64,000 bases of DNA from Sphingorhabdus sp. GTDB taxonomy: Bacteria > Pseudomonadota > Alphaproteobacteria > Sphingomonadales > Sphingomonadaceae. A program made the position numbers and the translations under genes. The DNA lies in contig JANQNO010000002.1 of the NCBI GenBank assembly GCA_028279555.1, positions 416,176 through 480,175 on the forward strand, given 5' to 3'. Under the pieces are notes generated by a model. That model did no database searches. It saw nothing but the letters and a program-made list of their open reading frames with translations, and had not been told where the DNA came from. The number at the start of each line of letters is the position of its first letter. Within the stretch, counting starts at the first letter, position 1. This document shows positions 18,397 to 26,393 of this stretch, one piece after another.

Positions 18397-18800
18397 GCAA
18401 GATGCAGATTTCCGCCTCCCTACTGGACAAATTTCTTTTGCTGCCGCTCGCCGCATCGCTGATGATGATGGCGGATAAGGGCAAGGTCGATGCTGCGCTG
18501 ACAAGCGGTTCGGCGACGCAGGTCATGCTGCTGGCGGCGGCAACGCTGGTCGTAGCGATATTGGCCGTTCTCGGCACTAAAATCGACCGGCGCTGCACGG
18601 AGGATTATATCTACCAGATATTGTCCAATGCGGCTTTGATCGCGGTAGTGACCGCCGTTATGATGAATATGGCATGGGGCATCGTGACGGTTGTGGATAT
18701 TTCAATGCCGCGCCTGACCGGGCAGATGATGACGGGCATCGTTGGCTTCAGCTGGTGTACGGCCTACTACTGGTATCGCTGGCGCGGTGTACAGCCATGA
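18393..18800 (+). CDS. Multi-pass membrane protein in XRE operon (135 aa)
   Basis: ATG at 18393 overlaps the stop of the 41-aa ORF; a GTG at 18312 in the same frame is a less likely start because it lies inside that ORF without a ribosome site. Four hydrophobic segments are visible, including LLPLAASLMMMAD, ATQVMLLAAATLVVAILAVL, SNAALIAVVTAVMMNMAWGI and MMTGIVGFSWCTAYYWYRW. No family is recognised. The last bases overlap the XRE start (ATGA, 18797-18800). Membrane proteins of this kind often sit beside short XRE regulators in autoregulated operons; their biochemical role is not known to me. Confidence 0.75.
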   Translation: MSKMQISASLLDKFLLLPLAASLMMMADKGKVDAALTSGSATQVMLLAAATLVVAILAVLGTKIDRRCTEDYIYQILSNAALIAVVTAVMMNMAWGIVTVVDISMPRLTGQMMTGIVGFSWCTAYYWYRWRGVQP

Positions 18801-19009
18801 AAAACAAGCTGAAAGTCCTGCGCGCGATGAACGACTGGAGCCAGGCGGAGCTTGGCCAGCAACTGGACGTGTCGCGGCAGGCGATCAACGCCATCGAAAC
18901 CGGCAAATATGACCCGTCGCTCCCGCTGGCATTCAAGATCGCCCGGCTGTTTGGCATGCCGATCGAGGAGATTTTCGACGATGGATTTGAAGGAGATAAG
19001 AATGCCTGA
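18797..19009 (+). CDS. Short XRE-family helix-turn-helix regulator (70 aa)
   Basis: This is a minimal HTH_3 DNA-binding protein. MKNKLKVLRAMNDWSQAELG opens the domain, and the recognition region is DVSRQAINAIETGKYDPSLP, matching the YozG-like short XRE regulators. There is no sensor domain. It is coupled to the genes on both sides (start overlaps the upstream stop; stop at 19007-19009 overlaps the downstream start at 19002). It most likely binds the four-palindrome array upstream of the operon. Its signal, if any, may come from the flanking membrane proteins; that is inference. Confidence 0.9.
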   Translation: MKNKLKVLRAMNDWSQAELGQQLDVSRQAINAIETGKYDPSLPLAFKIARLFGMPIEEIFDDGFEGDKNA

Positions 19010-19427
19010 GGGTCAGGACGCATACGCGCCGCGGGAAAAACTCAACCGGAATGTCCTCCTGGCCTGCCAAATTCTGGCCGGCTTATCGGCTTTGGCTGCC
19101 TTTATGATCGAGCGGTCTGCGGGCAATGAGGGTAGCCTCATCTCGGACAGTGCTCTCTCGGTACCTACCGCCATTTTGCTCGCGATTCTCTGGGTGGTCA
19201 TCCTGCCGGCCATCGCCGTGTTCTGGCACAGGAAAGCCATTGATGAGCAGGAAGAGGCGGCGTTTCGTGACGGAGCATATTTTGCTGCCTATGCCTTTTT
19301 GGTTGCGGCACCGACCTGGTGGATTTTGTGGCGCGGCGGGCTTGCACCAGCACCCGACGGGATCGCGATCTACCTCCTGTTCATGGTGATATGGACGCTT
19401 GTCTGGCTCAAAAAGAAATATATGTAA
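19002..19427 (+). CDS. Membrane protein following XRE regulator (141 aa)
   Basis: The start is taken at ATG 19002, with AGGAG at 18991-18995 placed 6 bp upstream; an in-frame ATG at 18981 lacks such a site. There are four membrane helices: LLACQILAGLSALAAFMI, VPTAILLAILWVVILPAIAV, FAAYAFLVAAPTWWILW and GIAIYLLFMVIWTLVWLKKK. A charged loop (HRKAIDEQEEAAFRDGAYF) lies between the second and third, an arrangement seen in small membrane proteins paired with YozG-type regulators. Function is unknown. Confidence 0.75.
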   Translation: MPEGQDAYAPREKLNRNVLLACQILAGLSALAAFMIERSAGNEGSLISDSALSVPTAILLAILWVVILPAIAVFWHRKAIDEQEEAAFRDGAYFAAYAFLVAAPTWWILWRGGLAPAPDGIAIYLLFMVIWTLVWLKKKYM

Positions 19428-19449
19428 TTTAGAAACATAGGAGCAAAAA

Positions 19450-20424
19450 ATGAAATCGGACTTCAAGACATTCTTCGCATCCGCCCTCTCCATTTTTGCT
19501 ATGGCCTTGGCGATACCGGGCGCTGCCCATGCACAAGAAATGCTCAGTTCCCCCGAACCGCACGAAGAAGCCGGTCCGCCCGAACCCAAGCCGGTCGAGA
19601 TCGAGCAGGCCGCAACCAAAGACATTGATCCTGCCCTCTGGGTGGTCAAGGATGCCGACACAACGATCTATCTTTTCGGAACCGTGCATGTGCTGCGCCC
19701 CGGGCTCGGCTGGCTGGACGAAGCGGTGAAGGATGCCTTCGACAAGTCGGACAAGCTCGTCCTGGAAATTGTCGATCCCGCGCCTGCAGAGGCGCAAAAG
19801 CTGTTTGGCAAATATGCGCCAGACGGGAGCGGCAAAAAGCTGCGCGACAAGTTGACAGGCAAAGAGCGTACAGACTTTGAAGCGGCGATGAAGAAACTGG
19901 GCCTGCCCGAAAGTGCTTTCGATCCGCTGGACCCCTGGGCTGCGGCAGTAACGCTTCAGGTGCTGGCATTGCAGCAGAGCGGTTATGATCCCAATCAGGG
20001 GGCGGAAAAACAGCTGACAGCAGCAGCGAAGGCAGCCGGCAAACCCATCGATGCGGTCGAAACGGTCGAGCAGCAGCTCAAGATTTTCGACGGGTTGCCG
20101 CAAGAGGACCAGCTGCTGTTTCTGAATGCGACGACAGCCGATTTTGATGCGGTCACTACCGGGCTTGATGTGATGGTAGAGGCCTGGGGCAATGGCGAGG
20201 TCGACAGGCTCGGCAATATCATGAATCAGGGCTTTACCAGCGAGGAGCTGAAAGCCGCGTTGCTGACGCGCCGGAATGCGCAATGGGCGAAATGGGTCGA
20301 CAAGCGGCTCGAAAAGCCTGGCACCATATTTTTCGCGGTTGGGGCGGGGCATCTGGCGGGCAGCAATTCGCTTCAGCATATGCTGACTGCCTACAAGATC
20401 GATACGCAGCGCATAGCCTATTGA
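19450..20424 (+). CDS. TraB/GumN family protein, exported
   Basis: The N-terminus is a classical signal peptide (hydrophobic core IFAMALAIPGAAHAQ, cleavage after AHA). The family motifs are present: TTIYLFGTVHVLRPGLGWL near residue 75, an acidic LVLEIVDP strand, and GAGHLAGSNSLQHML near the C-terminus. TraB/GumN proteins are related to Tiki-type metalloproteases, with the conserved GxxH and E residues as putative metal ligands. The substrate in bacteria is unknown. Length (324 aa) is normal. It is read alone, after a short gap from the XRE operon. A second, lipoprotein-type paralogue lies at 34855-35817. Confidence 0.85.
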   Translation: MKSDFKTFFASALSIFAMALAIPGAAHAQEMLSSPEPHEEAGPPEPKPVEIEQAATKDIDPALWVVKDADTTIYLFGTVHVLRPGLGWLDEAVKDAFDKSDKLVLEIVDPAPAEAQKLFGKYAPDGSGKKLRDKLTGKERTDFEAAMKKLGLPESAFDPLDPWAAAVTLQVLALQQSGYDPNQGAEKQLTAAAKAAGKPIDAVETVEQQLKIFDGLPQEDQLLFLNATTADFDAVTTGLDVMVEAWGNGEVDRLGNIMNQGFTSEELKAALLTRRNAQWAKWVDKRLEKPGTIFFAVGAGHLAGSNSLQHMLTAYKIDTQRIAY

Positions 20425-20466
20425 TCGGTGCCGGCCCGCCGGTTTGACCCGGGGTAAAAGCTTGCC

Positions 20467-20495
20467 TTGCAATTGCGCCTGATAGCGCCTAATAG
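20467..20495 (+). promoter_or_regulatory. Probable promoter of rplY
   Basis: TTGCAA (20467-20472) and TAATAG (20490-20495) are separated by 17 bp, 66 bp upstream of the rplY ATG. The same -10 context, GCCTAATAGC, and the same 17-bp spacing occur before tRNA-Arg in this window, which supports a housekeeping sigma-type promoter. Confidence 0.5.
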
Positions 20496-20561
20496 CGCGC
20501 GCTTGCCGCAATGGTCATCCCTGGAGGCGTGGCGGCAGGATAACTTTTTTGGAGATTTACT

Positions 20562-21257
20562 ATGAGCGATCAGCTGACCTTGTCGGCCGAACCTCGCGAG
20601 CGGGCAGGCAAGGGAGCCTCCCGCGCTCTGCGTCGTGAAGGCCGTATACCCGCCGTGATCTATGGCGATAAGAAAGACCCGCAGCCTATCCATGTCGAGG
20701 AACGGGCGCTTATCAAATTGCTGGGCACCGGCGCATTCACCAACAGCACTGTTGAAGTCGAAGTTGGCGGTGACAAGCAAATGACGCTTCCCAAGGATGT
20801 GGCATTCCACCCGGTTACCGATCGCCCGATGCATGTCGATTTCTTCCGCCTCGCGAAAGACGCGACGGTCACGCTGGGAATACCGGTGCATTTCGTCAAT
20901 GAGGAAGAATCGCCCGGCCTGAAGCGCGGCGGCGTTCTCAATGTCGTTCGCCACGAACTGGAACTGGTTTGCGACGCAGCCCGGATTCCGGAGCAGATCG
21001 AAATCGATGTGGCCGGCCTGGAAATTGGCGACTCGGTGCATATTTCGGCGCTCACATTGCCCGATGGCAGCGAAAGCGCGATCACCGACCGCGACTTTAC
21101 GATTGCCACCATCGTCGCTCCGTCAGCGCTGAAATCCTCCGATGAAGATGAGGAAGAAGCAGCTGAAGGCGAAGAGGGAGAAGAAGGTGAAGAGGGCGCA
21201 GAAGGCGAAGCAGCCGAGGGCGCAGAAGAAGGCGGCGAAGACAAGGGCGACGAGTAA
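20562..21257 (+). CDS. rplY: 50S ribosomal protein L25 / Ctc
   Basis: This is the long (CTC-type) L25 of 231 aa that binds 5S rRNA. The N-terminal L25 domain shows the hallmark [21 protein letters not shown] pattern and VIYGDKKDP. The C-terminal TL5 domain follows ([32 protein letters not shown]). The last ~45 residues are an acidic Glu/Gly/Ala tail, frequent in sphingomonad homologues. ATG 20562 is preceded by GGAG at a suitable distance. It is followed by a terminator and then pth, the usual rplY-pth order. Confidence 0.95.
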   Translation: MSDQLTLSAEPRERAGKGASRALRREGRIPAVIYGDKKDPQPIHVEERALIKLLGTGAFTNSTVEVEVGGDKQMTLPKDVAFHPVTDRPMHVDFFRLAKDATVTLGIPVHFVNEEESPGLKRGGVLNVVRHELELVCDAARIPEQIEIDVAGLEIGDSVHISALTLPDGSESAITDRDFTIATIVAPSALKSSDEDEEEAAEGEEGEEGEEGAEGEAAEGAEEGGEDKGDE

Positions 21258-21286
21258 GCTCTCTTTCGTCAGTCAAAGAATTGGAG

Positions 21287-21322
21287 GGCCGGTTTGCTGC
21301 AAGGCGGATCGGCCTTTTCTTT
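21287..21322 (+). terminator. Rho-independent terminator after rplY
   Basis: A GGCCG/CGGCC stem (21287-21291 with 21310-21314) is followed directly by TTTTCTTT, 30 bp past the rplY stop. The loop is large (18 nt) but contains further short pairing. Confidence 0.6.
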
Positions 21323-21362
21323 GGATGAATAGAAAGCTAAAGTAATCTGGTTGTGAAGGAAA

Positions 21363-21435
21363 CCGCTCGTGCTGAGCTTGTCGAAGTATGAGCGGTCCGT
21401 TCGTTGGACCCTTCGACATGCTCAGGGCGAACGGA
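21363..21435. repeat. REP-like palindrome, copy 1
   Basis: Two inverted arms: CGTGCTGAGCTTGTCGAAG on the left and CTTCGACATGCTCAGGGCG on the right, separated by about 30 bp. It lies between the rplY terminator and pth. The same arm sequences recur at 36874, 37559, 63208 and, in diverged form, 42668, 42966 and 47070. Confidence 0.85.
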
Positions 21436-21448
21436 CCCGGGAGACAAT

Positions 21449-22021
21449 ATGCAAATCTGGGCAGGCCTTGGAAATCCCGGACCGCGCCATGCGCTCAACC
21501 GGCATAATATCGGCTTCATGGTGATCGATGCTATCGCCGAAATCGAGGGGTTGCCTGCGCCCGCCAAGAAGCACAAGGGCTGGGTGCAGGAATGGCGGGT
21601 AGGAAGCGAGAAGATCATCCTTCTCAAGCCCGCAACCTATATGAATGAAAGCGGGCAGAGCATCCGCGCCGCGATGGATTTCTACAAACTGGCACCGAGT
21701 GATGTGACGGTATTTTATGACGAGCTTGATCTCGCGCCCTTCAAGGTCAGGGTAAAGCAGGGCGGCGGTGCGGCAGGCCACAACGGCATTCGGTCCACCA
21801 TCAAGCATATTGGTGAGGATTTTCGCCGCGTGCGCCTGGGTATTGGTCACCCCGGCAGCAAGGCCCGCGTGCAGCGCCATGTGCTTGGCAATTACGCGAA
21901 ATCGGAACTGGATGATGTGGCGGGCCTGCTGGGCGCTGTCGCTGCCGAAGCACATTGGCTGGCCGAAGGCGACGAGGCGCGCTTCATGAATGATGTGGCA
22001 TTGCGGATGCAGGAAGGGTAA
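21449..22021 (+). CDS. pth: Peptidyl-tRNA hydrolase
   Basis: Releases tRNA from peptidyl-tRNA dropped by the ribosome. All family marks are present: MQIWAGLGNPGPRHALNRHN (catalytic His20 of NRHN), LLKPATYMNESGQS, VFYDELDLAPFKVRVKQGGG with catalytic Asp, AGHNGIRSTIKHIG and RVRLGIGHP. The start is ATG 21449, 190 aa, the family length; a GTG-type extension to 21404 would read through the REP element and is rejected. The gene follows rplY in the usual order, but the REP copy separates them. Confidence 0.96.
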   Translation: MQIWAGLGNPGPRHALNRHNIGFMVIDAIAEIEGLPAPAKKHKGWVQEWRVGSEKIILLKPATYMNESGQSIRAAMDFYKLAPSDVTVFYDELDLAPFKVRVKQGGGAAGHNGIRSTIKHIGEDFRRVRLGIGHPGSKARVQRHVLGNYAKSELDDVAGLLGAVAAEAHWLAEGDEARFMNDVALRMQEG

Positions 22022-22050
22022 GGTCTCGCCGCGAAAAGGAGATCGAGATC

Positions 22051-23031
22051 ATGCCCGCCAACCGCCGCACCGTCCTGAAAACCTCCATGGCTGCCGCTGC
22101 TGCCGCCACCTTGCCCGGCAAAGCTGCCGCCAGCGACAAGCCGCTTGCCGATAAGTCGGTGCTTGTCACCGGCTGTTCTTCGGGTTTCGGTTATCTGGGC
22201 GCGCTGCATTATGCGCGTCTCGGCGCGAAGGTTATCGCGACGATGCGCAATCTGCCGCGGCCCGAGGCGGACAAGCTGGTCGGCGAAGCAAAGAAGGAAG
22301 CGCTCGATGTCCACATCGTGGAGCTCGATGTGCTGTCGGATGAGAGCGTCACAAAAGCCCTGGCCGAAGGCGAGCGTATCGCTGGCGGCGGAATCGATAT
22401 CCTGATCAACAATGCCGGAATCGGCATCACCAGCCCGGTGGAGATTCAGGATATGGAAGCAACCAAACTGATTTTCGATACCAATGTCTTTGGTATTCAG
22501 CGGGTAATCCGGGCCGCGCTTCCCAAAATGCGCGCGCGCAAATCAGGCCTGATTTTCAATATTTCCTCTCAGCTGGGCCGGGTCATCATTCCAGCCAGCG
22601 GGCATTACTCGGCGACGAAATTCGCGGTCGAGGCCATGTCGGAGCAGCTGGCCTATGAGCTGGTGCCGCAAGGCATAGATGTGACGGTGATACAGCCGGG
22701 TGGATATCCAACCGACATCTGGAAAAAGCGCAATGTCTACACCCAGGCTCTCAGGGATCGCACAAAAGCCGACCTTATCGAGGCCTATGGTCCGATGGCA
22801 GCACAGATGGGCCAGGAAGATGGCAGCGGGCGCAGTACCGATCCCATGGATGTCCCGCGAGCGATTGCTGAAATCGCCGCCATGCCCGCTGGCAAGCGGC
22901 CGCTTCGCCGGGCGGTGCATCCCGGGCGCAAGCCGCAACTTGCGATAAACGAGGTCAGCGCGAAGACGCAGGTCGATTGGCTCGGCGGTTCAGGCTTTGG
23001 CATGCTGATCAAGGCGGTGCATGACAGTTGA
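22051..23031 (+). CDS. SDR-family oxidoreductase with Tat-like signal
   Basis: Classical short-chain dehydrogenase. The cofactor motif is TGCSSGFG (residues ~36-43), followed by NNAG, catalytic Ser in ISSQLG, and YSATK (Tyr/Lys). It is unusual in having an N-terminal twin-Arg stretch, NRRTVLKTSMAAAAAATLPG, which resembles a Tat signal and would put an NAD(P)-dependent enzyme outside the cytoplasm. The substrate is unknown. It sits 29 bp after pth with its own GGAGATCG-type ribosome site (AAAAGGAGATCG). Confidence 0.85.
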   Translation: MPANRRTVLKTSMAAAAAATLPGKAAASDKPLADKSVLVTGCSSGFGYLGALHYARLGAKVIATMRNLPRPEADKLVGEAKKEALDVHIVELDVLSDESVTKALAEGERIAGGGIDILINNAGIGITSPVEIQDMEATKLIFDTNVFGIQRVIRAALPKMRARKSGLIFNISSQLGRVIIPASGHYSATKFAVEAMSEQLAYELVPQGIDVTVIQPGGYPTDIWKKRNVYTQALRDRTKADLIEAYGPMAAQMGQEDGSGRSTDPMDVPRAIAEIAAMPAGKRPLRRAVHPGRKPQLAINEVSAKTQVDWLGGSGFGMLIKAVHDS

Positions 23032-23043
23032 TTTTTCGAGTGC

Positions 23044-23077
23044 TTGACTCTTAATTCTATATATGTAGATTTAAGAG
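23044..23077 (+). promoter_or_regulatory. 30-bp palindrome over padR promoter/start region
   Basis: A -35-like TTGACT (23044-23049) runs into a near-perfect 30-bp palindrome (23048-23077) ending one base before the padR ATG at 23079. The arms are CTCTTAA...TTAAGAG (23048-23054, 23071-23077) and TCTA...TAGA (23056-23059, 23066-23069) around a TATATG core. This is a strong candidate operator for PadR autoregulation. Confidence 0.6.
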
Positions 23078-23078
23078 A

Positions 23079-23390
23079 ATGAAGAGAAATCGTTCTCCTT
23101 CAAAAACTGCGTTGCGCGTTTTGGCAGCATTGCTGGAGCAACCCGAAGCCGCGCGATATGGATATGATTTGATGAAGTCTATCAGGGTTGCGTCCGGAAC
23201 GCTTTATCCCATCCTGCTCCGGCTCGAAGAAAGGGGCTATCTCAGCGCAGAATGGCGGAAGCCGGTCAGTGAAGGACGCCCACCACGGCATGCCTATAAA
23301 CTGACATCGGAAGGCCGAAGATATGCCGCGCATCATATCGACGCAGTCAAGGCCCAGCGAGAGCCAACGGCCAAAAAGGCATCAATATGA
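23079..23390 (+). CDS. PadR-family transcriptional regulator
   Basis: A compact 103-aa winged-helix protein. ALRVLAALLEQPEAARYGYD is helix 1-2. SGTLYPILLRLEERGYLSAE is the signature recognition helix plus wing, followed by RHAYKLTSEGRRYA. It is a short PadR without the long C-terminal dimerisation domain. The stop overlaps the start of the next gene (ATGA, 23387-23390). Such PadR genes usually control the membrane-protein genes that follow them. A 30-bp palindrome upstream is the probable operator. Confidence 0.92.
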   Translation: MKRNRSPSKTALRVLAALLEQPEAARYGYDLMKSIRVASGTLYPILLRLEERGYLSAEWRKPVSEGRPPRHAYKLTSEGRRYAAHHIDAVKAQREPTAKKASI

Positions 23391-23962
23391 AACATCGTTT
23401 TTCCAAAAAGCTTGCTCAAATAATGATGGATTGGACGGTCAGACTTACCCCGGATAGTCGCATTAAATGGGCACATGCAATGGCGACCGAATTCGAAGCG
23501 ATTGCAGCGGATCAAGAGAGCATCTATTTTGCCCTGGGTTGCCTCAAGACAGCTTTGGTCGAACTTTTGCGAACGCGTAGCGCGCTCAACATGCTCGGCA
23601 GAATGGTTATGGCAACCGGGTTGGCAATGATGTGCCTTGTTGGGTTGCTGGTGGCAGCAAACGCGCAACACACACCTTTTCAAACAACGATTTTCTACCT
23701 GTCACTGGCCTATGGACTGGCGGCCATACTCGCCGCCTTCTCCCTGAAAATGCTTCGGATTTACGCGTTCTTTGGCGCGATATTGTCTTTTTCTATTCTC
23801 GCCGGAACGCATTTTGATTTCTATTTGCAAAAAGGTCTTCCCGCCAATCTGGTCATGGCATTAAGCATGGAGGCGACCGGACTGATGACGGCAGTTTTGT
23901 TGGCCTCGACTTTCCTTATGCTGCTGCACTCACCCGAACTGGATTTGCCAGCCGATGGTTAG
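23387..23962 (+). CDS. PadR-operon membrane protein (191 aa)
   Basis: The cytoplasmic N-terminal ~60 residues (KWAHAMATEFEAIAADQESI) resemble the helical start of proteins that follow PadR regulators. Four hydrophobic helices come after it (MVMATGLAMMCLVGLLVAA, TIFYLSLAYGLAAILAAF, AFFGAILSFSILAG and LMTAVLLASTFLMLL). It is translationally coupled to padR by ATGA and overlaps the following gene by 8 bp. The substrate or role is unknown. Confidence 0.75.
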   Translation: MKHRFSKKLAQIMMDWTVRLTPDSRIKWAHAMATEFEAIAADQESIYFALGCLKTALVELLRTRSALNMLGRMVMATGLAMMCLVGLLVAANAQHTPFQTTIFYLSLAYGLAAILAAFSLKMLRIYAFFGAILSFSILAGTHFDFYLQKGLPANLVMALSMEATGLMTAVLLASTFLMLLHSPELDLPADG

Positions 23963-24320
23963 ATATCTGCCAAATATAATAGCGATCTGTGCATTACTTC
24001 TCGGTGTTGCCCATATCGCCATTGGCATCATCATCTATCCCGCACTCGATCTTGACGCTTTGTGGTTTCACGGATCGGGGCTCGCTATGTCGTCTGTTGC
24101 CGCGAGCAACCTCGCCACGCATCAGATGAGCGGCAGAACTTCATATCTCATAATCATTCAGAACCTCGTCATGACCGGCTATTTTGCGCTGGCCCTGACA
24201 GTGCTTCCTGCCATCCAGGTAGCGGCGGGTTTCCTGCTTTTCGCTTTGCTGGCGCTTTTCAGTGTTGCCAACCACTGCCGCAATTCACGAACAAGTAAAG
24301 CTGGCATCGACGCCATTTGA
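23955..24320 (+). CDS. Small membrane protein, last gene of PadR operon (121 aa)
   Basis: Overlaps the preceding stop by 8 bp. Hydrophobic segments IIAICALLLGVAHIAIGIII, ALTVLPAIQVAAGFLLFALL and smaller ones suggest three to four membrane helices. The end is hydrophilic (NHCRNSRTSKAG). No family is recognised. Together with the 191-aa protein it probably forms the PadR-controlled membrane module. Confidence 0.7.
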   Translation: MVRYLPNIIAICALLLGVAHIAIGIIIYPALDLDALWFHGSGLAMSSVAASNLATHQMSGRTSYLIIIQNLVMTGYFALALTVLPAIQVAAGFLLFALLALFSVANHCRNSRTSKAGIDAI

Positions 24321-24369
24321 CCGCTAACGGCCTTGGGCCGAATTCAACAATAGCCCGGCGGAGCAGAAA

Positions 24370-25470
24370 ATGGGTTTCAAATGCGGTATCGTCGGCCTGC
24401 CGAATGTCGGCAAATCGACGCTGTTCAATGCGCTGACGGAAACACAAGCAGCGCAAGCGGCCAACTATCCTTTTTGCACGATCGAACCGAATGAGGGCGT
24501 TGTTGCCGTGCCCGATGCGCGGCTCGACAAGATTGCCGCGATTGCCGAGAGCAAAAAAGTTGTGGCGACGCAGCTCGCCTTTGTCGATATCGCGGGGCTG
24601 GTGCGCGGCGCGTCGAAGGGCGAGGGGCTTGGTAACCAGTTTCTTGCCAATATCCGCGAGGTCGATGCGATCATCCATGTGCTGCGCTGTTTCGAGGATG
24701 ACGATATTCAGCATGTCGACAACCGTGTCGATCCGGTGAGCGATGCCGAAACGGTGGAAACCGAACTGATGCTGGCCGATCTGGAGAGCCTCGAAAAACG
24801 CGTGCCCAACTATGAGAAGCGCGCAACCGGCGGCGACAAGGAAGCCAGGATCGCGGCATCTGTTTTGGGGCAGGCGCTGGGATTGCTGCGCGAAGGAAAG
24901 CCGGCGCGGCTGACCGAGCCGAAGGATGATGAGGAAGCCCGTATATTGGCGCAGGCGCAATTGCTGACGACCAAACCTGTTCTCTACGTTTGTAACGTCG
25001 ATGAGAGTTCTGCTTCGGATGGCAATCCGTTTTCGACCAAGGTCTTCGAAAAAGCGAAAGCCGAAGGAGCCAACGCGGTCGTGGTCTCGGCCGCGATCGA
25101 GGCGGAGCTGGTCGGCATGGAGATGGCAGACCGGCTGGAATATCTGAAGGAACTGGGCCTTGAGGAAACTGGCCTCGCCCGCGTGATCCGGGCAGGTTAC
25201 GAATTGCTGCACCTGCTGACCTTCTTCACCGCCGGCCCCAATGAGGCGCGCGCCTGGACGGTCGAAGCGGGCAGCAAGGCACCGCAGGCTGCCGGCGAGA
25301 TTCATACCGATTTTGAACGCGGCTTTATTCGCGCGGAAACAATCGCTTATGATGACTATATCGAGCTGAATGGTGAAGCAGGCGCGAAGGAAGCCGGCAA
25401 GCTGCGCCAGGAAGGCAAGGATTATGTCGTGCAGGATGGCGATGTTATGCTGTTCAAATTCAACGTATGA
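24370..25470 (+). CDS. ychF: Redox-regulated ATPase/GTPase YchF
   Basis: A universally conserved Obg-superfamily P-loop protein that binds ribosomes and prefers ATP. Visible are P-loop GLPNVGKSTLFNAL, switch region YPFCTIEPNEGVVAVPDARL, DIAGLVRGASKGEGLGNQFL, a central coiled coil, and NVDE in the place of the NKxD motif as expected for YchF. The TGS-like C-terminus ends EGKDYVVQDGDVMLFKFNV. Length is 366 aa, as usual. ATG 24370 follows GGAGCAG. Confidence 0.97.
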   Translation: MGFKCGIVGLPNVGKSTLFNALTETQAAQAANYPFCTIEPNEGVVAVPDARLDKIAAIAESKKVVATQLAFVDIAGLVRGASKGEGLGNQFLANIREVDAIIHVLRCFEDDDIQHVDNRVDPVSDAETVETELMLADLESLEKRVPNYEKRATGGDKEARIAASVLGQALGLLREGKPARLTEPKDDEEARILAQAQLLTTKPVLYVCNVDESSASDGNPFSTKVFEKAKAEGANAVVVSAAIEAELVGMEMADRLEYLKELGLEETGLARVIRAGYELLHLLTFFTAGPNEARAWTVEAGSKAPQAAGEIHTDFERGFIRAETIAYDDYIELNGEAGAKEAGKLRQEGKDYVVQDGDVMLFKFNV

Positions 25471-25485
25471 CCTGAGGAGGATAGC

Positions 25486-25917
25486 TTGCGTATTCTGATT
25501 TTCGCAATCGCCTTATTGCTCTGGCCGCTGACACCGCTTCCGGCGCAGCCTGATAATCTCGTCAAGGAAAAGAGAACGGTGATCTATTTCATGCCGGGAT
25601 CATCGGAGGTGACGCCAGCGGGCAAGGATGTGATCAAGTCGCTGGTCGAGCAATATGCGAAACGTCGCGGGCATTATTTCTACCTGAGCGGCCACACGGA
25701 CAGCAGGGGAGAAGCAGACGAGAATCTGCTGCTGAGCGCGCGCATGGCCAATGCCGTTGCTGCCTATATGAAAACAATCGGTGTCAATCCGCATTCCATT
25801 TCGCTCGCTGCATTTGGCGAGAGCATCTTGGAAGAAAAGACGCGCGACGGCGTTGGCGAACCGCTCAATCGGCGCGTTGTCATCAATGTGTATGTTCCCA
25901 AAGGCGCAGGAAAGTAG
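25486..25917 (+). CDS. OmpA-family peptidoglycan-binding protein, exported (143 aa)
   Basis: A TTG start at 25486 is supported by a very strong GAGGAGG site (25474-25480) 5 bp upstream. A hydrophobic signal peptide (IFAIALLLWPLTPLPAQ) leads straight into one OmpA C-terminal domain: IYFMPGSSEVTPAGKDVI, the peptidoglycan-binding region LSGHTDSRGEADENLLLSAR, and NRRVVINVYVP. There is no beta-barrel or lipobox, so it is a soluble periplasmic or weakly anchored protein. Its stop overlaps the next start by one base. Confidence 0.85.
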   Translation: MRILIFAIALLLWPLTPLPAQPDNLVKEKRTVIYFMPGSSEVTPAGKDVIKSLVEQYAKRRGHYFYLSGHTDSRGEADENLLLSARMANAVAAYMKTIGVNPHSISLAAFGESILEEKTRDGVGEPLNRRVVINVYVPKGAGK

Positions 25918-26390
25918 TGGCCGGAATGCTCTATTATGAAGACATCGAGGTCGGCAAGGTCCGCAAATTCGGGCGGTATGAGGTCACCCGCGAAGAGGTG
26001 ATCGAGTTCGCGGCCAAATATGATCCGCAGCCTTTTCATCTCGACGACGAAGCGGCTGCAAAAACGCATTTCGGCAAGCTATCTGCGAGCGGCTGGCATA
26101 CCGGCAGCATGACCATGCGGATGATGGTCGACAATATGAATGCCAACCGGCAGGCGGGGCTCGGTTCGCCTGGAATCAGCAAGCTGGAATGGAAAAAGCC
26201 GGTCTATCCCGGCGACGTCCTGCGCTGCGAAAGCACGACCCTTTCCAAGCGCCGCTCCAGATCGCGGCCCGAAATGGGCATCATGGATGGCCGCATCGAG
26301 GTCTATAACCAGAATGACGAACTGGTAATGGCGATGGAGAGCATCGGCCTGATCAAGGTGCGTGACCCGGACGCACCGATCGATGAGTGA
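25917..26390 (+). CDS. MaoC-family (R)-specific enoyl-hydratase-like protein
   Basis: A hot-dog fold protein of 157 aa. IEFAAKYDPQPFHLDDEAA holds the MaoC catalytic Asp/His motif (D-x4-H), and AKTHFGKLSASGWHTGSMT follows. WKKPVYPGDVLRCE is the second conserved segment. The reaction would be hydration of a trans-2-enoyl-CoA, but the acyl substrate is not readable. GTG at 25917 overlaps the previous TAG; an ATG at 25926 is an alternative start. It converges on mutL. Confidence 0.88.
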   Translation: MAGMLYYEDIEVGKVRKFGRYEVTREEVIEFAAKYDPQPFHLDDEAAAKTHFGKLSASGWHTGSMTMRMMVDNMNANRQAGLGSPGISKLEWKKPVYPGDVLRCESTTLSKRRSRSRPEMGIMDGRIEVYNQNDELVMAMESIGLIKVRDPDAPIDE

Positions 26391-26393
26391 TCT

